DNA of 64,000 nt, taken from the NCBI GenBank assembly GCA_019416285.1, contig DXXM01000002.1:124001-188000 (forward strand), read 5' to 3'. The notes under the pieces were generated by a model that worked only from the letters and a program-made list of their open reading frames with translations, had not been told where the DNA came from and did no database searches. This DNA comes from Bacteroidales bacterium. Lineage in GTDB: Bacteria; Bacteroidota; Bacteroidia; Bacteroidales; Muribaculaceae. A program made the translations under genes and the position numbers. Shown here in pieces: positions 51,159 to 61,900 of this stretch. Position 1 is the stretch's first letter. Each line of letters starts with the position of its first letter.

Positions 51159-52475
51159 ATGAAAAGAACCCATATCATATTACTGATTTCGCTTATAATC
51201 TGCCCGCTGTCGCTCGGCGCCTCCTCGCTTGTGTGGAGCGGAAGTGACAGGAATGTCATCAGCGTCACCCCTCCTTCGTCGACCGGTCTCGAGGAGGTAT
51301 GCGTGGCATATTCGACCGAGGGGCTCAAAGTGGCGTTTCCGGCCGCATCAGCCTCGGCTGTGCGCTGGATGCGCTATTCCAATCTCGGGGGTGGTTATGC
51401 GGAGGAAGTCACCGGAGTGACTTTTGCCGACGGCATGTCGGTGCTCGGCAATGTCGAGGGCGATATGGGATACATAGTCGAGACCGGCGGGCGTCAATAT
51501 TGTTTCTGGGTGGTTGACTACAGCCGTCACCGGCTCGCTGTCAGCTCGATTTCGGAAGCCGCCGAAAAGGACTGCTCGCTGACGATGCTCGATGTGGAGG
51601 GTAGCGGCGACGAAATAGCGTATTTCAGCATCAATGGGCGCCGGATGACTCTCGACCGCGACATCAGACTCGCCTACCGCAGTCTTGTGGCCGACAATGA
51701 GAACCTCAGCTACACCGAGACTCAGGAAGAGGAGAGCCTGGAATATATCACCCGTCCGCTGCGCGTCCCCGCGCCTCTCTGCCCGACTGAATTCACCCTT
51801 ACAGGCGACAGATTCCTGAAAGAGTGGGGCGAGGAGGTAGAAGTGGTGTCACCCACTGTGCAGCCATACGCTGTGCAGGCCATCACCCGCGCCGAGCAGA
51901 CAGTCCGCGATGCCGACAATGAAGTAGGCTCTGGCTCTGACGCCGGAAGTTTCGGCGGTTCGGCTCCGTGTGAGATAAAATTCGAGGCTGCGGTGACTGA
52001 CGGTGCTCTCTTCAGGGAATGGCAGATTTCGTCGCATCAGGATTTCGAGGATGTGGATCTGCGCATGTCGGAACTGAGCTTCATCCACACCTTCACCGAG
52101 GCCGGAACCGTGTATGTCCGCTTCATGTGTGCCAACGACGACGGCACCTGCGAATATTACGGCGACGTCTATTCCGTGTCAATCGGAGCATCCTCGCTGC
52201 GTTGCCCCAATGCTTTCTCGCCGGGCAACCAGGATGGTGTCAACGACGTGTGGAAGGTGAACTACGCAAGCATAGTCAGCTTCGAGTGCAGCATTTTCAA
52301 CCGCAACGGCCGCAAAATCATCAGTTTCACAGACCCCTCGCAGGGCTGGGACGGAAAATATAACGGCAAACTCGTCCCGACAGGTGCCTACTATTACGTC
52401 ATCAAGGCCAAAGGCGCCGACGGCAAGGACTATAACCTGTCAGGCGACATAAACATCGTGAACTATAAATACTGA
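51159..52475 (+). CDS. Secreted protein with gliding-motility-type C-terminal domain (T9SS type B)
   Basis: The 438-residue protein has a signal peptide (MKRTHIILLISLIICPLSLG to about GAS). The last ~95 residues are a CHU_C/type B sorting domain: RCPNAFSPGNQDGVNDVWKV, FNRNGRKIISF, WDGKYNGKLVPTGAYYYVI and the final NLSGDINIVNYKY. The middle part is beta-rich, with PKD-like segments (ASSEV-like repeats are absent), and carries no catalytic motif. It is probably exported through the type IX system to the cell surface. It heads a run with mltD (31-bp gap), uvrA and a small membrane gene. Confidence 0.88.
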   Translation: MKRTHIILLISLIICPLSLGASSLVWSGSDRNVISVTPPSSTGLEEVCVAYSTEGLKVAFPAASASAVRWMRYSNLGGGYAEEVTGVTFADGMSVLGNVEGDMGYIVETGGRQYCFWVVDYSRHRLAVSSISEAAEKDCSLTMLDVEGSGDEIAYFSINGRRMTLDRDIRLAYRSLVADNENLSYTETQEEESLEYITRPLRVPAPLCPTEFTLTGDRFLKEWGEEVEVVSPTVQPYAVQAITRAEQTVRDADNEVGSGSDAGSFGGSAPCEIKFEAAVTDGALFREWQISSHQDFEDVDLRMSELSFIHTFTEAGTVYVRFMCANDDGTCEYYGDVYSVSIGASSLRCPNAFSPGNQDGVNDVWKVNYASIVSFECSIFNRNGRKIISFTDPSQGWDGKYNGKLVPTGAYYYVIKAKGADGKDYNLSGDINIVNYKY

Positions 52476-52506
52476 CATAATAACTCCACTTATCCCATAA
52501 ACGAAA

Positions 52507-53490
52507 ATGAAAAACTATCACAAATTCATAGCAGGCGCGGTAGGGGCACTGACTCTGCTCGCCTTTTTCGCTCCGACAGAGGATGCGAGCGCACTCGAAC
52601 CGGCTGAGGGACCCGAGACTGTCGGGTCAGTAGTTTATTCAGAAGTAGTCAACCCCCGCATACCCACGAGCATGAAATTCGCGGGCAAGAAAGTTGACCT
52701 GGACAAGACCGACCGTTGGGAGCGCCTCGACCGCGAACTCACGGCTATGGTCTACACACACGGCAACACTCTGCTCGCCATCAAGAGAGCCAACAGATAT
52801 TTCCCCGTGCTGGCTCCGATACTGAAGAAAAACGGTATTCCGGCCGATATGATATATCTTGCGGTCATAGAGAGCACTCTCAATCCCAAGGCTCTCTCTG
52901 GAGCCAAGGCTGGAGGCCTGTGGCAGTTTATGCCCGCTACCGGCAAGGAATACGGCCTTGAGGTCAACGACTATGTCGATGAGCGCTATGACCCCGTGAA
53001 AGCCACGGAAGCCGCCTGCCGGTATCTTAAAAACAGCTATGCCAAATACGGCAACTGGGAGTCGGTGGCCGCGAGCTACAACGGCGGCATGGCCCGCATC
53101 ACCAATGAGCTCGCCGCACAGCAGGTCGATACCGCCTACGACCTTTATCTCGCCGACGAGACAATGCGCTATATGTTCCGTCTCCTCGCCATGAAGCTGA
53201 TTCTCGAGAATCCGCGCGACTACGGTTTCGTCCTCTCGGCCGACCAGCTCTATCAGCCGATAGAATACAAGACCGTAGAGGTCAGCACCCCCGTGGAGGA
53301 CTGGCCCACCTGGGCCAAAGCGCAGGGGATAGACTACATGACACTGCGCGAACACAATCCGTGGATACGCGCCAAATCTCTCCCCAACAAGACCGGCAAG
53401 ACCTATCTTGTCAACATCCCGACAAAAGACTCGCTGTCGAGGGCTCGGCAGAAAAAGTCAGTCTACAATCCCGCATGGGTGACGGACTGA
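52507..53490 (+). CDS. Membrane-bound lytic murein transglycosylase (MltD-like)
   Basis: The 327-residue protein has a signal peptide (to about DASA) and a Slt-type lysozyme domain (about 80-230). The catalytic Glu122 is in YLAVIESTLNPKALSGAKAG cited by AVIESTLNP; GLWQFMPATGKEYGL and VAASYNGG are the following family motifs. It cleaves peptidoglycan, leaving anhydromuramic ends. The LysM repeats found in E. coli MltD are not evident, although the C-terminal ~80 residues (LREHNPWIRAKSLPNKTGKTYLVNIP cited by GKTYLVNIP) resemble one degenerate copy. It sits between a T9SS substrate and uvrA. Confidence 0.92.
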   Translation: MKNYHKFIAGAVGALTLLAFFAPTEDASALEPAEGPETVGSVVYSEVVNPRIPTSMKFAGKKVDLDKTDRWERLDRELTAMVYTHGNTLLAIKRANRYFPVLAPILKKNGIPADMIYLAVIESTLNPKALSGAKAGGLWQFMPATGKEYGLEVNDYVDERYDPVKATEAACRYLKNSYAKYGNWESVAASYNGGMARITNELAAQQVDTAYDLYLADETMRYMFRLLAMKLILENPRDYGFVLSADQLYQPIEYKTVEVSTPVEDWPTWAKAQGIDYMTLREHNPWIRAKSLPNKTGKTYLVNIPTKDSLSRARQKKSVYNPAWVTD

Positions 53491-53525
53491 TGAAGATAAA
53501 GAGATTCCATCACCGATAACTGAAA

Positions 53526-56399
53526 ATGACGACTGAAAACAAACAGAATACGCAATATAACAATATCCCGAATCCCGGCGCAGGCTGCGTGAGCGTGCAG
53601 GGTGCGAGAGTCCACAATCTGAAAAACATCGATGTGGACATCCCCCACAACGCCCTGACCGTAATCACCGGTCTGAGCGGCAGCGGTAAATCGTCGCTTG
53701 CCTTCGACACTATCTTCGCCGAGGGTCAGCGACGCTATATAGAAACATTCTCGGCCTACGCCCGCAATATGCTCGGCAATCTCGAGCGTCCGGACGTCGA
53801 CAATATCACGGGTCTCAGCCCGGTCATAGCCATCGAGCAGAAAACCATCAACAAAAATCCCCGAAGCACCATCGGGACCACCACCGAGGTCTACGACTTC
53901 CTGCGCCTGCTCTACGCGAGGGCCGGAACCGCCGTCAGCTATATCACCGGCGAGCCGATGGTCAAATATACGCGCGAGCAGATAGTGAATCTCATACTTG
54001 AGAAATTCGACGGCCACAAGGTCTATATCCTCGCGCCTCTCGTCAAGAACAGAAAGGGTCACTACAAGGAGCTTTTCGAGCAACTGCGCAAGAAAGGATT
54101 CCTGACAGTGCGCGTCGACGGCGAACTGCGCGACCTGACGCTCAATATGATGGTGGACCGCTACAAGAACCACGACATAGAGCTCGTAATCGACCGTCTG
54201 AAAGTGTCGCAGAAGGATCTGAACCGTCTTGACGCAACAGTGCAGGATGCGCTCCGGCAGGGCGACAAGCAAGTGATGGTCTATGATGTCGACAATGACA
54301 GAGTGACATATTTCTCACAGACTCTCATGGATGCGGCGAGCGGAATTTCATACCGCGAGCCCGCACCCCACAACTTTTCGTTCAATTCTCCGCTTGGAGC
54401 CTGTCCGTGCTGTAAGGGCCTCGGCTATGTCAATATCATCGACCGCGAGAAAATCATACCGAATCCTTCGCTGTCAATACATGAGGGAGCCATCACGCCT
54501 CTCGGCAAGTACCGCAACGCGATGATTTTCTGGCAGATTGACGCAATCTGCAAAAAATATGGTTGCACGCTGAAAACTCCTGTCAGCAAACTCCCCGAGG
54601 AGGCCATGAACGAAATCCTCAACGGCACCTCGGAGCGTCTCGTTATCGAAAACGAGACCATGGCGACATACAATTATTTCCAGACCTACGACGGTCTTGT
54701 GAAATATATCGAGATGCAGCAGTCGGACGAGGCGTCGGCTGCGGCCAAGAAGTGGAGCGAAGGATTTTTCTCGCGCGGCGTCTGTCCGGAGTGCAACGGC
54801 GACCGTCTGAACAAGGAAGCACTGCACTTCTTCATTGACGGAAAGAACATCGCAGACCTCTGCCGACTTGATATCGCAGACCTCTACGAGTGGTCGCAGG
54901 GGCTTGAGGAGCGTCTGTCGCCCACGCATGCCGTCATAGCCCATGAAATCATGAAGGAAATCCGCGGCAGGCTGAAATTTCTTATCGACGTGGGGCTCGA
55001 CTATTTGCAGCTCAACCGCGCGTCGGCCACACTGTCGGGCGGCGAGAGCCAGCGCATACGCCTTGCCACGCAGCTTGGAAGTCAGCTTGTCAATGTGCTC
55101 TACATTCTCGACGAGCCCTCCATAGGTCTTCATCAGCGCGACAACCGCAGGCTCATCGACTCGCTTAAGCAGCTCAGGGATGCGTCCAACTCGATTCTTG
55201 TGGTCGAACACGACAAAGACATCATGCTTGAGGCCGACCATGTGGTCGACATCGGGCCGCGCGCCGGACGCAAGGGGGGCGAAGTGGTGTTCAGCGGAAC
55301 TCCCGCCGAGATGCTGAAAACCGACACTCTGACAGCCCGCTATCTCAACGGCCAGGAAATGATTCCCTGGAAGAGCACTCCGCGGAAAGGGAGCGGCAAG
55401 AAGCTCGTGCTCCGCGGCGCGAAAGGTAACAATCTCCGGGATGTCACTCTGACTCTTCCTTTGGGTAAGCTCGTGTGTGTCTCCGGAGTGTCTGGAAGCG
55501 GCAAGTCATCGCTTGTCAACGCTACCCTCCAGCCTATTCTGAGTCAAAAATTCTACCGCTCGCACACCGCGCCGCTTCCTTACGACAAAATCGAGGGTCT
55601 TGAGAATATCGACAAAGTTGTGACCGTAGACCAGTCGCCTCTCGGCAAATCGCCGCGCTCGAATCCCGCCACATATACCGGAGTGTTCACCGCCATCCGT
55701 GACCTCTACGCCTCGCTGTCAGAGGCCAAAATCCGCGGTTACAGGCCTGGGCGTTTCTCCTTCAACGTGGCCGGCGGTCGCTGCGAGACCTGCGCGGGCA
55801 ACGGCTACAAGACAATCGAGATGAATTTCCTGCCGGATGTGTTAGTGCCCTGCGAGACCTGCGGCGGCAAGCGCTACAACCGCGAGACTCTCGAAGTGCG
55901 TTTTAAGGGCAAATCCATAGCCGACGTGCTTGACATGACTATCAACCAGGCAGTGGAATTTTTCTCGGGTATCCCGTCGATTCTAAACAAAATCAAAGTC
56001 TTGCAGGATATAGGTCTTGGCTACATCAAGCTCGGACAGCCCTCGTCGACCCTTTCGGGTGGAGAGAACCAGCGCGTGAAACTTGCCACCGAGCTTTCGC
56101 GCCGCGACACGGGCAACACTCTATTTATCCTTGACGAACCGACTACGGGTCTGCATTTCGACGATATCCGCGTGCTGCTCAACGTTCTCAACCGGCTTGT
56201 CGACAAGGGAAATACAGTCCTTGTCATAGAGCACAATATAGAGGTGGTCAGCTCCGCGGACTATATCATAGACATGGGCCCGGGCGGAGGCAAGAACGGC
56301 GGTCATATAATAGCCACCGGGACTCCGGCGCAGATTGCAAAGACCGATTCGCCCACGGCCTCCTTTATCCGCGAGACAATCGAGGCACAGAGCAAATGA
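53526..56399 (+). CDS. uvrA: Excinuclease ABC subunit A
   Basis: The 957-residue protein has both ABC ATPase modules: Walker A GLSGSGKSSL near the N-terminus and GVSGSGKSSL at about 655, signature LSGGESQRIRLA and LSGGENQRVKLA, and Walker B VLYILDEPSIGL and LFILDEPTTGL. Zinc-binding Cys pairs occur in ACPCCKGLGY, VCPECNGDR and CETCAGNGYK...CETCGGKRYN. UvrA dimers recognise DNA damage in nucleotide excision repair and load UvrB. Length is normal. It lies 35 bp after the transglycosylase gene and 35 bp before a small membrane gene. Confidence 0.98.
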   Translation: MTTENKQNTQYNNIPNPGAGCVSVQGARVHNLKNIDVDIPHNALTVITGLSGSGKSSLAFDTIFAEGQRRYIETFSAYARNMLGNLERPDVDNITGLSPVIAIEQKTINKNPRSTIGTTTEVYDFLRLLYARAGTAVSYITGEPMVKYTREQIVNLILEKFDGHKVYILAPLVKNRKGHYKELFEQLRKKGFLTVRVDGELRDLTLNMMVDRYKNHDIELVIDRLKVSQKDLNRLDATVQDALRQGDKQVMVYDVDNDRVTYFSQTLMDAASGISYREPAPHNFSFNSPLGACPCCKGLGYVNIIDREKIIPNPSLSIHEGAITPLGKYRNAMIFWQIDAICKKYGCTLKTPVSKLPEEAMNEILNGTSERLVIENETMATYNYFQTYDGLVKYIEMQQSDEASAAAKKWSEGFFSRGVCPECNGDRLNKEALHFFIDGKNIADLCRLDIADLYEWSQGLEERLSPTHAVIAHEIMKEIRGRLKFLIDVGLDYLQLNRASATLSGGESQRIRLATQLGSQLVNVLYILDEPSIGLHQRDNRRLIDSLKQLRDASNSILVVEHDKDIMLEADHVVDIGPRAGRKGGEVVFSGTPAEMLKTDTLTARYLNGQEMIPWKSTPRKGSGKKLVLRGAKGNNLRDVTLTLPLGKLVCVSGVSGSGKSSLVNATLQPILSQKFYRSHTAPLPYDKIEGLENIDKVVTVDQSPLGKSPRSNPATYTGVFTAIRDLYASLSEAKIRGYRPGRFSFNVAGGRCETCAGNGYKTIEMNFLPDVLVPCETCGGKRYNRETLEVRFKGKSIADVLDMTINQAVEFFSGIPSILNKIKVLQDIGLGYIKLGQPSSTLSGGENQRVKLATELSRRDTGNTLFILDEPTTGLHFDDIRVLLNVLNRLVDKGNTVLVIEHNIEVVSSADYIIDMGPGGGKNGGHIIATGTPAQIAKTDSPTASFIRETIEAQSK

Positions 56400-56434
56400 G
56401 CAAACGTTAATACCATCACCTAAATGACAGGAAT

Positions 56435-56662
56435 ATGAATGACTCTCCGAAAAACAAAAAGAAAATCTGGACCGGATTTTTCCTGACGGCCATTCTGTAC
56501 ACTGCGGCTCTAATAGGCACCAGGTATCTGCTGTGGAGTGGCGACAGCGAGAGCAACTCAGGATGGATAATTTGCGGAATCTTCCTGCTTTACGGCTACT
56601 ATCAGGCCATACGCTGGCTCCGTGACCAGCTCGACAAGGCATCCGGCGGCGTGACCGAGTGA
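56435..56662 (+). CDS. Small membrane protein (75 aa)
   Basis: The 75-residue product has a basic N-terminus (MNDSPKNKKKIW), two hydrophobic helices (about 13-30 and 42-58) and a charged tail. Codon use and the position immediately after uvrA, followed by a strong terminator, support a real gene at the end of the operon. No family is recognised; function unknown. Confidence 0.65.
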   Translation: MNDSPKNKKKIWTGFFLTAILYTAALIGTRYLLWSGDSESNSGWIICGIFLLYGYYQAIRWLRDQLDKASGGVTE

Positions 56663-56697
56663 AGATTGACTGAAACGTCATTTTATCCCTATAAAAA

Positions 56698-56736
56698 ATG
56701 AGCGATATCAATCACGATACCGCTCATCATTTTTGT
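56698..56736 (+). terminator. Rho-independent terminator ending the uvrA operon
   Basis: ATGAGCGATATC (56698-56709) pairs with GATACCGCTCAT (56716-56727) with one wobble, then CATTTTTG. The A-rich left flank lets it also act on the reverse strand, against the convergent gene at 56812. Confidence 0.8.
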
Positions 56737-56811
56737 CCAGATTCAAGTTATACACAAAAAATTACAAGTTATATGTAGAAGTGCTGCTTCCTTTTGTATT
56801 GATGAATTTTA

Positions 56812-57444
56812 TCAGCGCTGGGCGTGATATGGGAATACCTTTATAAGTCCGTTGTCGATATAGAATGTGCTGTCGGCGACAGCGTTTTGTCCGGCTGCGG
56901 TCTGCTGATTCCTCATTTTTCCGTTACTTTTGCGGCGGTCAGCCTTGTTGCCTTTGTGGTTTTTGCCACCTCTCATAGCCTGAGCTTTCTTACCGTTGCG
57001 GTTTGCCTTGGCGATATTTCCATGGCGTCCGCCGGGGTGCTTCATGCCCTGATCAACATAGCTGTTCTCAAGGAACTGTATATACTGCTCATGGGTAAGG
57101 ATATTCTTGACTTTTGCGAGATAATCGCGGCGAGCCTGCACGCGGGCTTCCATCTTCTGTTTTTTCTGAGCCTGTTTTTCAGCCTTGGCTGCTTCCCTGG
57201 TCTTGGCATCCTTGGCTTTGGCATCCTTCATCTGGGCTTTCAGAGCCTGAAGCTGTGACTGTTGCTGTTCGGTAAGATTGAGTCCGGCGAAAGGATTATA
57301 TGCGGGAGCGCCCTTGGCGGCACATCCTTTGGTACATTCAGTCTTTGTCCTGGCAGTGGTTGCATCGGCGGGTGTCTGTGCCGAACCCGACACACCGGCT
57401 ATCGAGGCAAGGAGGACTGCAATGCTTAAAAATGTTTTTTTCAT
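56812..57444 (-). CDS. Spy/CpxP-like periplasmic protein, very basic
   Basis: The 210-residue protein starts at 57444 (MKKTFLSIAVLLASIAGVSGSAQ signal peptide cited in parts: MKKTFLSIAVLLASIAGV). Residues ~55-125 form a helical LTEQQQSQLQALKAQMKDAK segment and a KVKNILTHEQYIQFLEN segment, which together match the Spy/CpxP LTxxQ repeat pattern. The Lys/Gln/Ala-rich helix between them and the C-terminal Gly/Lys/Asn/Arg-rich tail are low-complexity. Spy-like proteins are periplasmic chaperones induced by envelope stress, but this assignment rests on pattern only. Single gene, convergent with the uvrA operon. Confidence 0.75.
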   Translation of the reverse strand: MKKTFLSIAVLLASIAGVSGSAQTPADATTARTKTECTKGCAAKGAPAYNPFAGLNLTEQQQSQLQALKAQMKDAKAKDAKTREAAKAEKQAQKKQKMEARVQARRDYLAKVKNILTHEQYIQFLENSYVDQGMKHPGGRHGNIAKANRNGKKAQAMRGGKNHKGNKADRRKSNGKMRNQQTAAGQNAVADSTFYIDNGLIKVFPYHAQR

Positions 57445-57653
57445 AATCAAATGTATTTTAGTAGAATTTTATTTATCGAGTTTCTTTGTGCGGCCCTTAT
57501 CCGTGGCCGTTTATTCATAAGACAATCGGGGAAATCAATGGTTTAAAATATTATATGCTGATTTAACATACTTTGTGTCAATGGTTAAAGGTGATTTAAT
57601 ATTGCCCCGTGAAGCCGATTTAACGACAGAAAAACTTCTTCGGTATAATTTGT

Positions 57654-57685
57654 CTTGAATTTTAGAGGGAAAATGACTAAATTTG
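57654..57685 (+). promoter_or_regulatory. Putative promoter of the DUF4369 lipoprotein gene
   Basis: CTTG (57654-57657) - 20 bp - TAAATTTG (57678-57685), 29 bp before the ATG. Confidence 0.65.
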
Positions 57686-57714
57686 CGTGTTAAAAACAAC
57701 CCTAATACATAGCA

Positions 57715-58815
57715 ATGAATAAATCAGGCAAATTTATAGCTCTTCCTCTCCTTGCGCTTCTCGCAGCATGTTCGGGAGGCAACAAATGGCATCTTGACGG
57801 TAAAATCACCGGACTCGGCGAAAACGATATCGTGGTCATCGAAGGCAACAACCAGGGCTACTGGTATCCAATGGATACGGTAAAGGTTTCATCGGACGGT
57901 TCTTACTCATATAGCCGCGAGGCTCAGGGCTATCCTGACATCTATCGTCTGAGAGTAGGGGACAAGGCCGTTTATTTCCCTATTGACAGCATTGAATCCA
58001 TCACTATTTCTGCAACCGCGCCCGATATCGAGAGCAACCACACCCTGAGCGGTTCGCCCCAGGCCGAGAATCTGGTGCGCGTCGACAGTATGCTCGTTGC
58101 GGCCGCGGCCAAGAACGGTGCAGCAGCTGTGGCATCCGATTCGGAACTCAAACGTGCGCTCGGACAGATGGTGATTGCCGACCCCGCAGGTATCGTCACC
58201 TATTATATTATCAACAAGAGCGTGGGCGGCAAGCAGCTTTTCAGTCCTGCCGTGAAGGAGGATCTGCGCATTATCGGTGCCGTGGCCAACGCTTTCAGTG
58301 AGCGCCGTCCCGATGACCCCCGCACAGGCTATCTGCGCCGTCTTTTCCTCAGCAACCGTCCCAACGGCGGACGTCATGTGGGCGGCGGTAAATACCCAGT
58401 GGCCAATGAGGTGAGGGCTTTCGACATAAAGCTGTTCGACAACACCGGCAAGCAACATTCGCTTCTCGACCTCACCGCACAGGGCAAGGTCGTGATTCTC
58501 AATTTCACAGCCTACGGTGCGAATGAGTCGCCTCTATTCAACATAGAACTCAACAAGGTTTACGAGAAATACCATTCGCAGGGCCTCGAAATCTTCCAGG
58601 TTTCATTTGACGAGGATGAATATGTGTGGAAACAGACCGCCAAGAATCTTCCCTGGATTACAGTTCTCAATGGCCCGACTGATGGTGACAAGGCTCTTCG
58701 CGACTACAATGTCGGGGCTCTTCCCGCAATCTTTATTTTCGACAGAAACGGCGACATTGTCGAGCGTGTGACCGATATCACTACACTTGATTCAGCCGTG
58801 GCCCGTCGTCTCTGA
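57715..58815 (+). CDS. DUF4369/thioredoxin-fold lipoprotein lacking the CxxC pair
   Basis: The 366-residue lipoprotein (lipobox LLAAC, Cys19) has an N-terminal DUF4369 beta domain (about 22-110), a helical linker and a C-terminal AhpC/TlpA-like thioredoxin fold (about 225-366). Where TlpA-type proteins carry W-C-x-x-C, this one reads NFTAYGANESP (263-273), so both cysteines are absent (Ala269 and Ser272 at their places). The cis-Pro loop VGALPAIFIF is kept. It therefore cannot do thiol-disulfide exchange in the usual way and may act as a binding or scaffold protein at the membrane. It is followed by tamB after 123 bp. Confidence 0.87.
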   Translation: MNKSGKFIALPLLALLAACSGGNKWHLDGKITGLGENDIVVIEGNNQGYWYPMDTVKVSSDGSYSYSREAQGYPDIYRLRVGDKAVYFPIDSIESITISATAPDIESNHTLSGSPQAENLVRVDSMLVAAAAKNGAAAVASDSELKRALGQMVIADPAGIVTYYIINKSVGGKQLFSPAVKEDLRIIGAVANAFSERRPDDPRTGYLRRLFLSNRPNGGRHVGGGKYPVANEVRAFDIKLFDNTGKQHSLLDLTAQGKVVILNFTAYGANESPLFNIELNKVYEKYHSQGLEIFQVSFDEDEYVWKQTAKNLPWITVLNGPTDGDKALRDYNVGALPAIFIFDRNGDIVERVTDITTLDSAVARRL

Positions 58816-58938
58816 CGAATCGTACTGCTGTAAAATGCTGTCCTTGGCGTGATGTTCACGAAACGTCCGCATCAGAAGGACGGATCGGCAGGCTGCGATG
58901 AAATATTATCCACAACGCTTTGAACATCAGCATTTGAG

Positions 58939-61900
58939 TTGAAAACACTCTATAGGATTCTGCGTTTCACTCTTGTGATTGTGTTAGTGCTACCCTTGGC
59001 AGTGCCTTTCATTCTGTATGTGCTCCTGTCATTGCCGGTGGTACAGCGCAGCATAGCCGGACGAGCCGAACACGAACTCACGGCCCTTCTCGGGACGGAG
59101 GTTGAAATCGGCGAAGTCGGGCTCGCTCCTTTCAACCGCGTGGTGCTGAAAGATGTCGTGGTCAGGGACTCCCTCGGAGCCGAGGCCCTTTCAGTCGGCC
59201 ATCTCGGGGCCGGCATCAGCATCGGGGAAAGCTTGTGGAAAGAACGTCCGATAATCTCCTACGTCGAACTTATAGACCTCAGCCTTCATCTTTACAAGGT
59301 GACGGCTGAGGCTCCTGTCAATATACAGCCCATCCTCGACCGTTTCAAATCCAAGGAGGACAAAGGGCCGTCAAAGTTTGATCTCGCTGTCAATCTGGTA
59401 GTGATACGGCGCAGTTCTCTGAATTTCGATGTGCTCGACGCTCAGCCTGCCGACTCGGGACGCTTCGACATAAACCATATCGCGGTCACGGGATTGCGTG
59501 CCGACATCCGTGCACCGCGAATTTCTGACAGCAATATCGAGGTCGAAATCAAGCGAATGGGCGCGCAGGAGCGCTGCGGACTGCTCCTGAAGGAGCTCAC
59601 TGCTTCAGTGTGGGTTGACAAGGATGAGCTGACGGTCAATAATTTCGTCATCGAGCTCGGCAATTCCCGCCTCGCCCTCAACGACATGGCTTTCACATCG
59701 CCCCTCGGACGGCCTTTAAATCCGGCGGAGCTGCTTCAGTCGCCGGTGGAGACGCTGCCCGACAGTTATGTGACGCTTTCGGATTTAGGCCCCTTCGTGA
59801 AGGAGCTGGGGGATGTGGACGAGCGGATTGACATTGATTTCGAGCTCGAAGGCCAGCTTGACAGCCTGGCGATAAAGCGCTTCGACCTTGAGATGCCCGA
59901 GCACGACGCCCGTGTGAGTGTCCGAGGCCTCGTCGAGAATATAGGCAAGGGCAAAGACTCAATTTCGGCCGACTTGCAGCGGCTCAATGTGGTGATGAAT
60001 ATGGAGCGTGCGCTTGATTTCACGGTTTCGCCGTCGAGCCTGCTCCACAAGTATCACAAGACGTTGCTTCCGCTTGCCACTTTAGGCGACATAGATTTGC
60101 TCGGAGACCTGATGCTGACCCCGAAAAGCATAGATTTCAACGGCTCGCTCAATACCGCCTGCGGAAATCTCGACATAGACTGCGGGATGATAAAGGGGCC
60201 CGGTTCGCAGATGAGAATCGACGGCGGCGTCTCGTCGGCATCATTCAACCCGTCGACACTTCTGCCGCAACTCGCCGCGCTGACACAGGTCTCGTTTGAG
60301 TCGGAGGCCGATGTGACACTCGCTCCCAGCGGAGAAATCAACGGAGTGGTCAGCCTCGCCATTCCCGAAGTGGTGTGGAACGGTTATGATTTCACTGACC
60401 TCACGGCCCGTGCGGACTTTTTCGGCTCCCGTTTCGAGGCAGAGCTCACATCGCTCTCTCCCTTGCTTGATTTCAGCATCAACGGCGGCGCCGACCTCAA
60501 GGGGGAGGATGCTCTGAGCGAGTTCTATGCCGATATACGCCATCTGTCGCTCTCGCCATTCGTGAAATCGGGACGTTTCCATGACTATTCGGTTTCATGC
60601 GGCGTGGATGCCTCCGTACAGGGGCGCAACCCCGACACGATGACCGGTTGGGTCAATGTGGGCAACCTCGCTTTCAGCGGCGCCGACGGCAAGAATCTGA
60701 CCATCCCTTATATCGAATTTGACGCGCTGTCGATTGACTCCGTGAGGACGCTGAGTCTGCGCAGCCCGATGGCCGATGCCGATCTGACGGGCCGTTTCAG
60801 CGTCAAGACCTTCGGAAGAGATATCCACGGCATTATCGCATCGGTCTTTCCCGCGCTTCTGAGTCCAGGCGACAAACTGCCCGGCGATGTGGACTTTAAA
60901 CTCGACATGACGGTTAAGGACGACACCGCCATTTCCCGTTTTTTCAGTCTGCCGGTCGACATCATCTATCCCGCCACTGTCAATTCTTATGTACGCGGAG
61001 GCGCGGACCCCGTGATGGGATTCAGTCTTGACGCGCCATACCTGCGCAACAAGGACAAACTTGTGGAGGGGAGCCGCCTCTCGGTGCTCCTTGACGGTTC
61101 GGAACGTCGCTCCGAATTTACCGCACATACAGCTTTCCCGACCAAAAACGGACTGCTCGACCTCAATATCAACTCAATGGGCGGCTGCGACTCTATTGAC
61201 ACGGATATTTCATGGAAAATCGACCGTCAGGCCGAGTTCAGGGGACAGGTTGACTTCGCCACCATGTTCAGCCGCGACTCGCTGAACAATAATCTGTTTA
61301 CCGACATCGCGTTCAAGACATCGCAGATGGTGTTCAACGACTCGGCGTGGACCGTCAATCCCGGTACGGTACATGTGGCTCCCGGACGTATCACTGTCGA
61401 CAATCTCAACGGCGGACGCCGCGGTCAGTCGCTGCGCATTAATGGCGTGGCCTCGGCCGATTCGGTCGACCGCCTGGTGGTAAGTCTTAAAAACATAGAC
61501 CTCGACTACATTTTCGAATCGCTCGAACTGAGCGATGCCGTGCAGTTCGGAGGACGTGCCACAGGCGATTTCTACGGCCTGCGGCTGCTGTCCTCTCAGC
61601 CGGTCCTCTACACTCCCCGCCTGCAGGTCGAAGGGTTGAAATACAACAAATGCGTCATGGGCGACGGCGATATACGCTCTTTCTGGAACAATGAGACCAA
61701 GAGCGTAAGCATCAACGCCGTCATCAATCAGATAAACGGCAAGCAATCCCTTATCGACGGATATATCAAGCCTATGACTGAGGAGCTCGACTTTCAGTTC
61801 AAGGCCCGTAGCGCACCTGTCGGGTTCATGCTTCCCTTCATGTCGGCCTTCACCTCGAGAATCGGCGGTGAGGTGTCGGGCGACGCCCATCTTTACGGCA

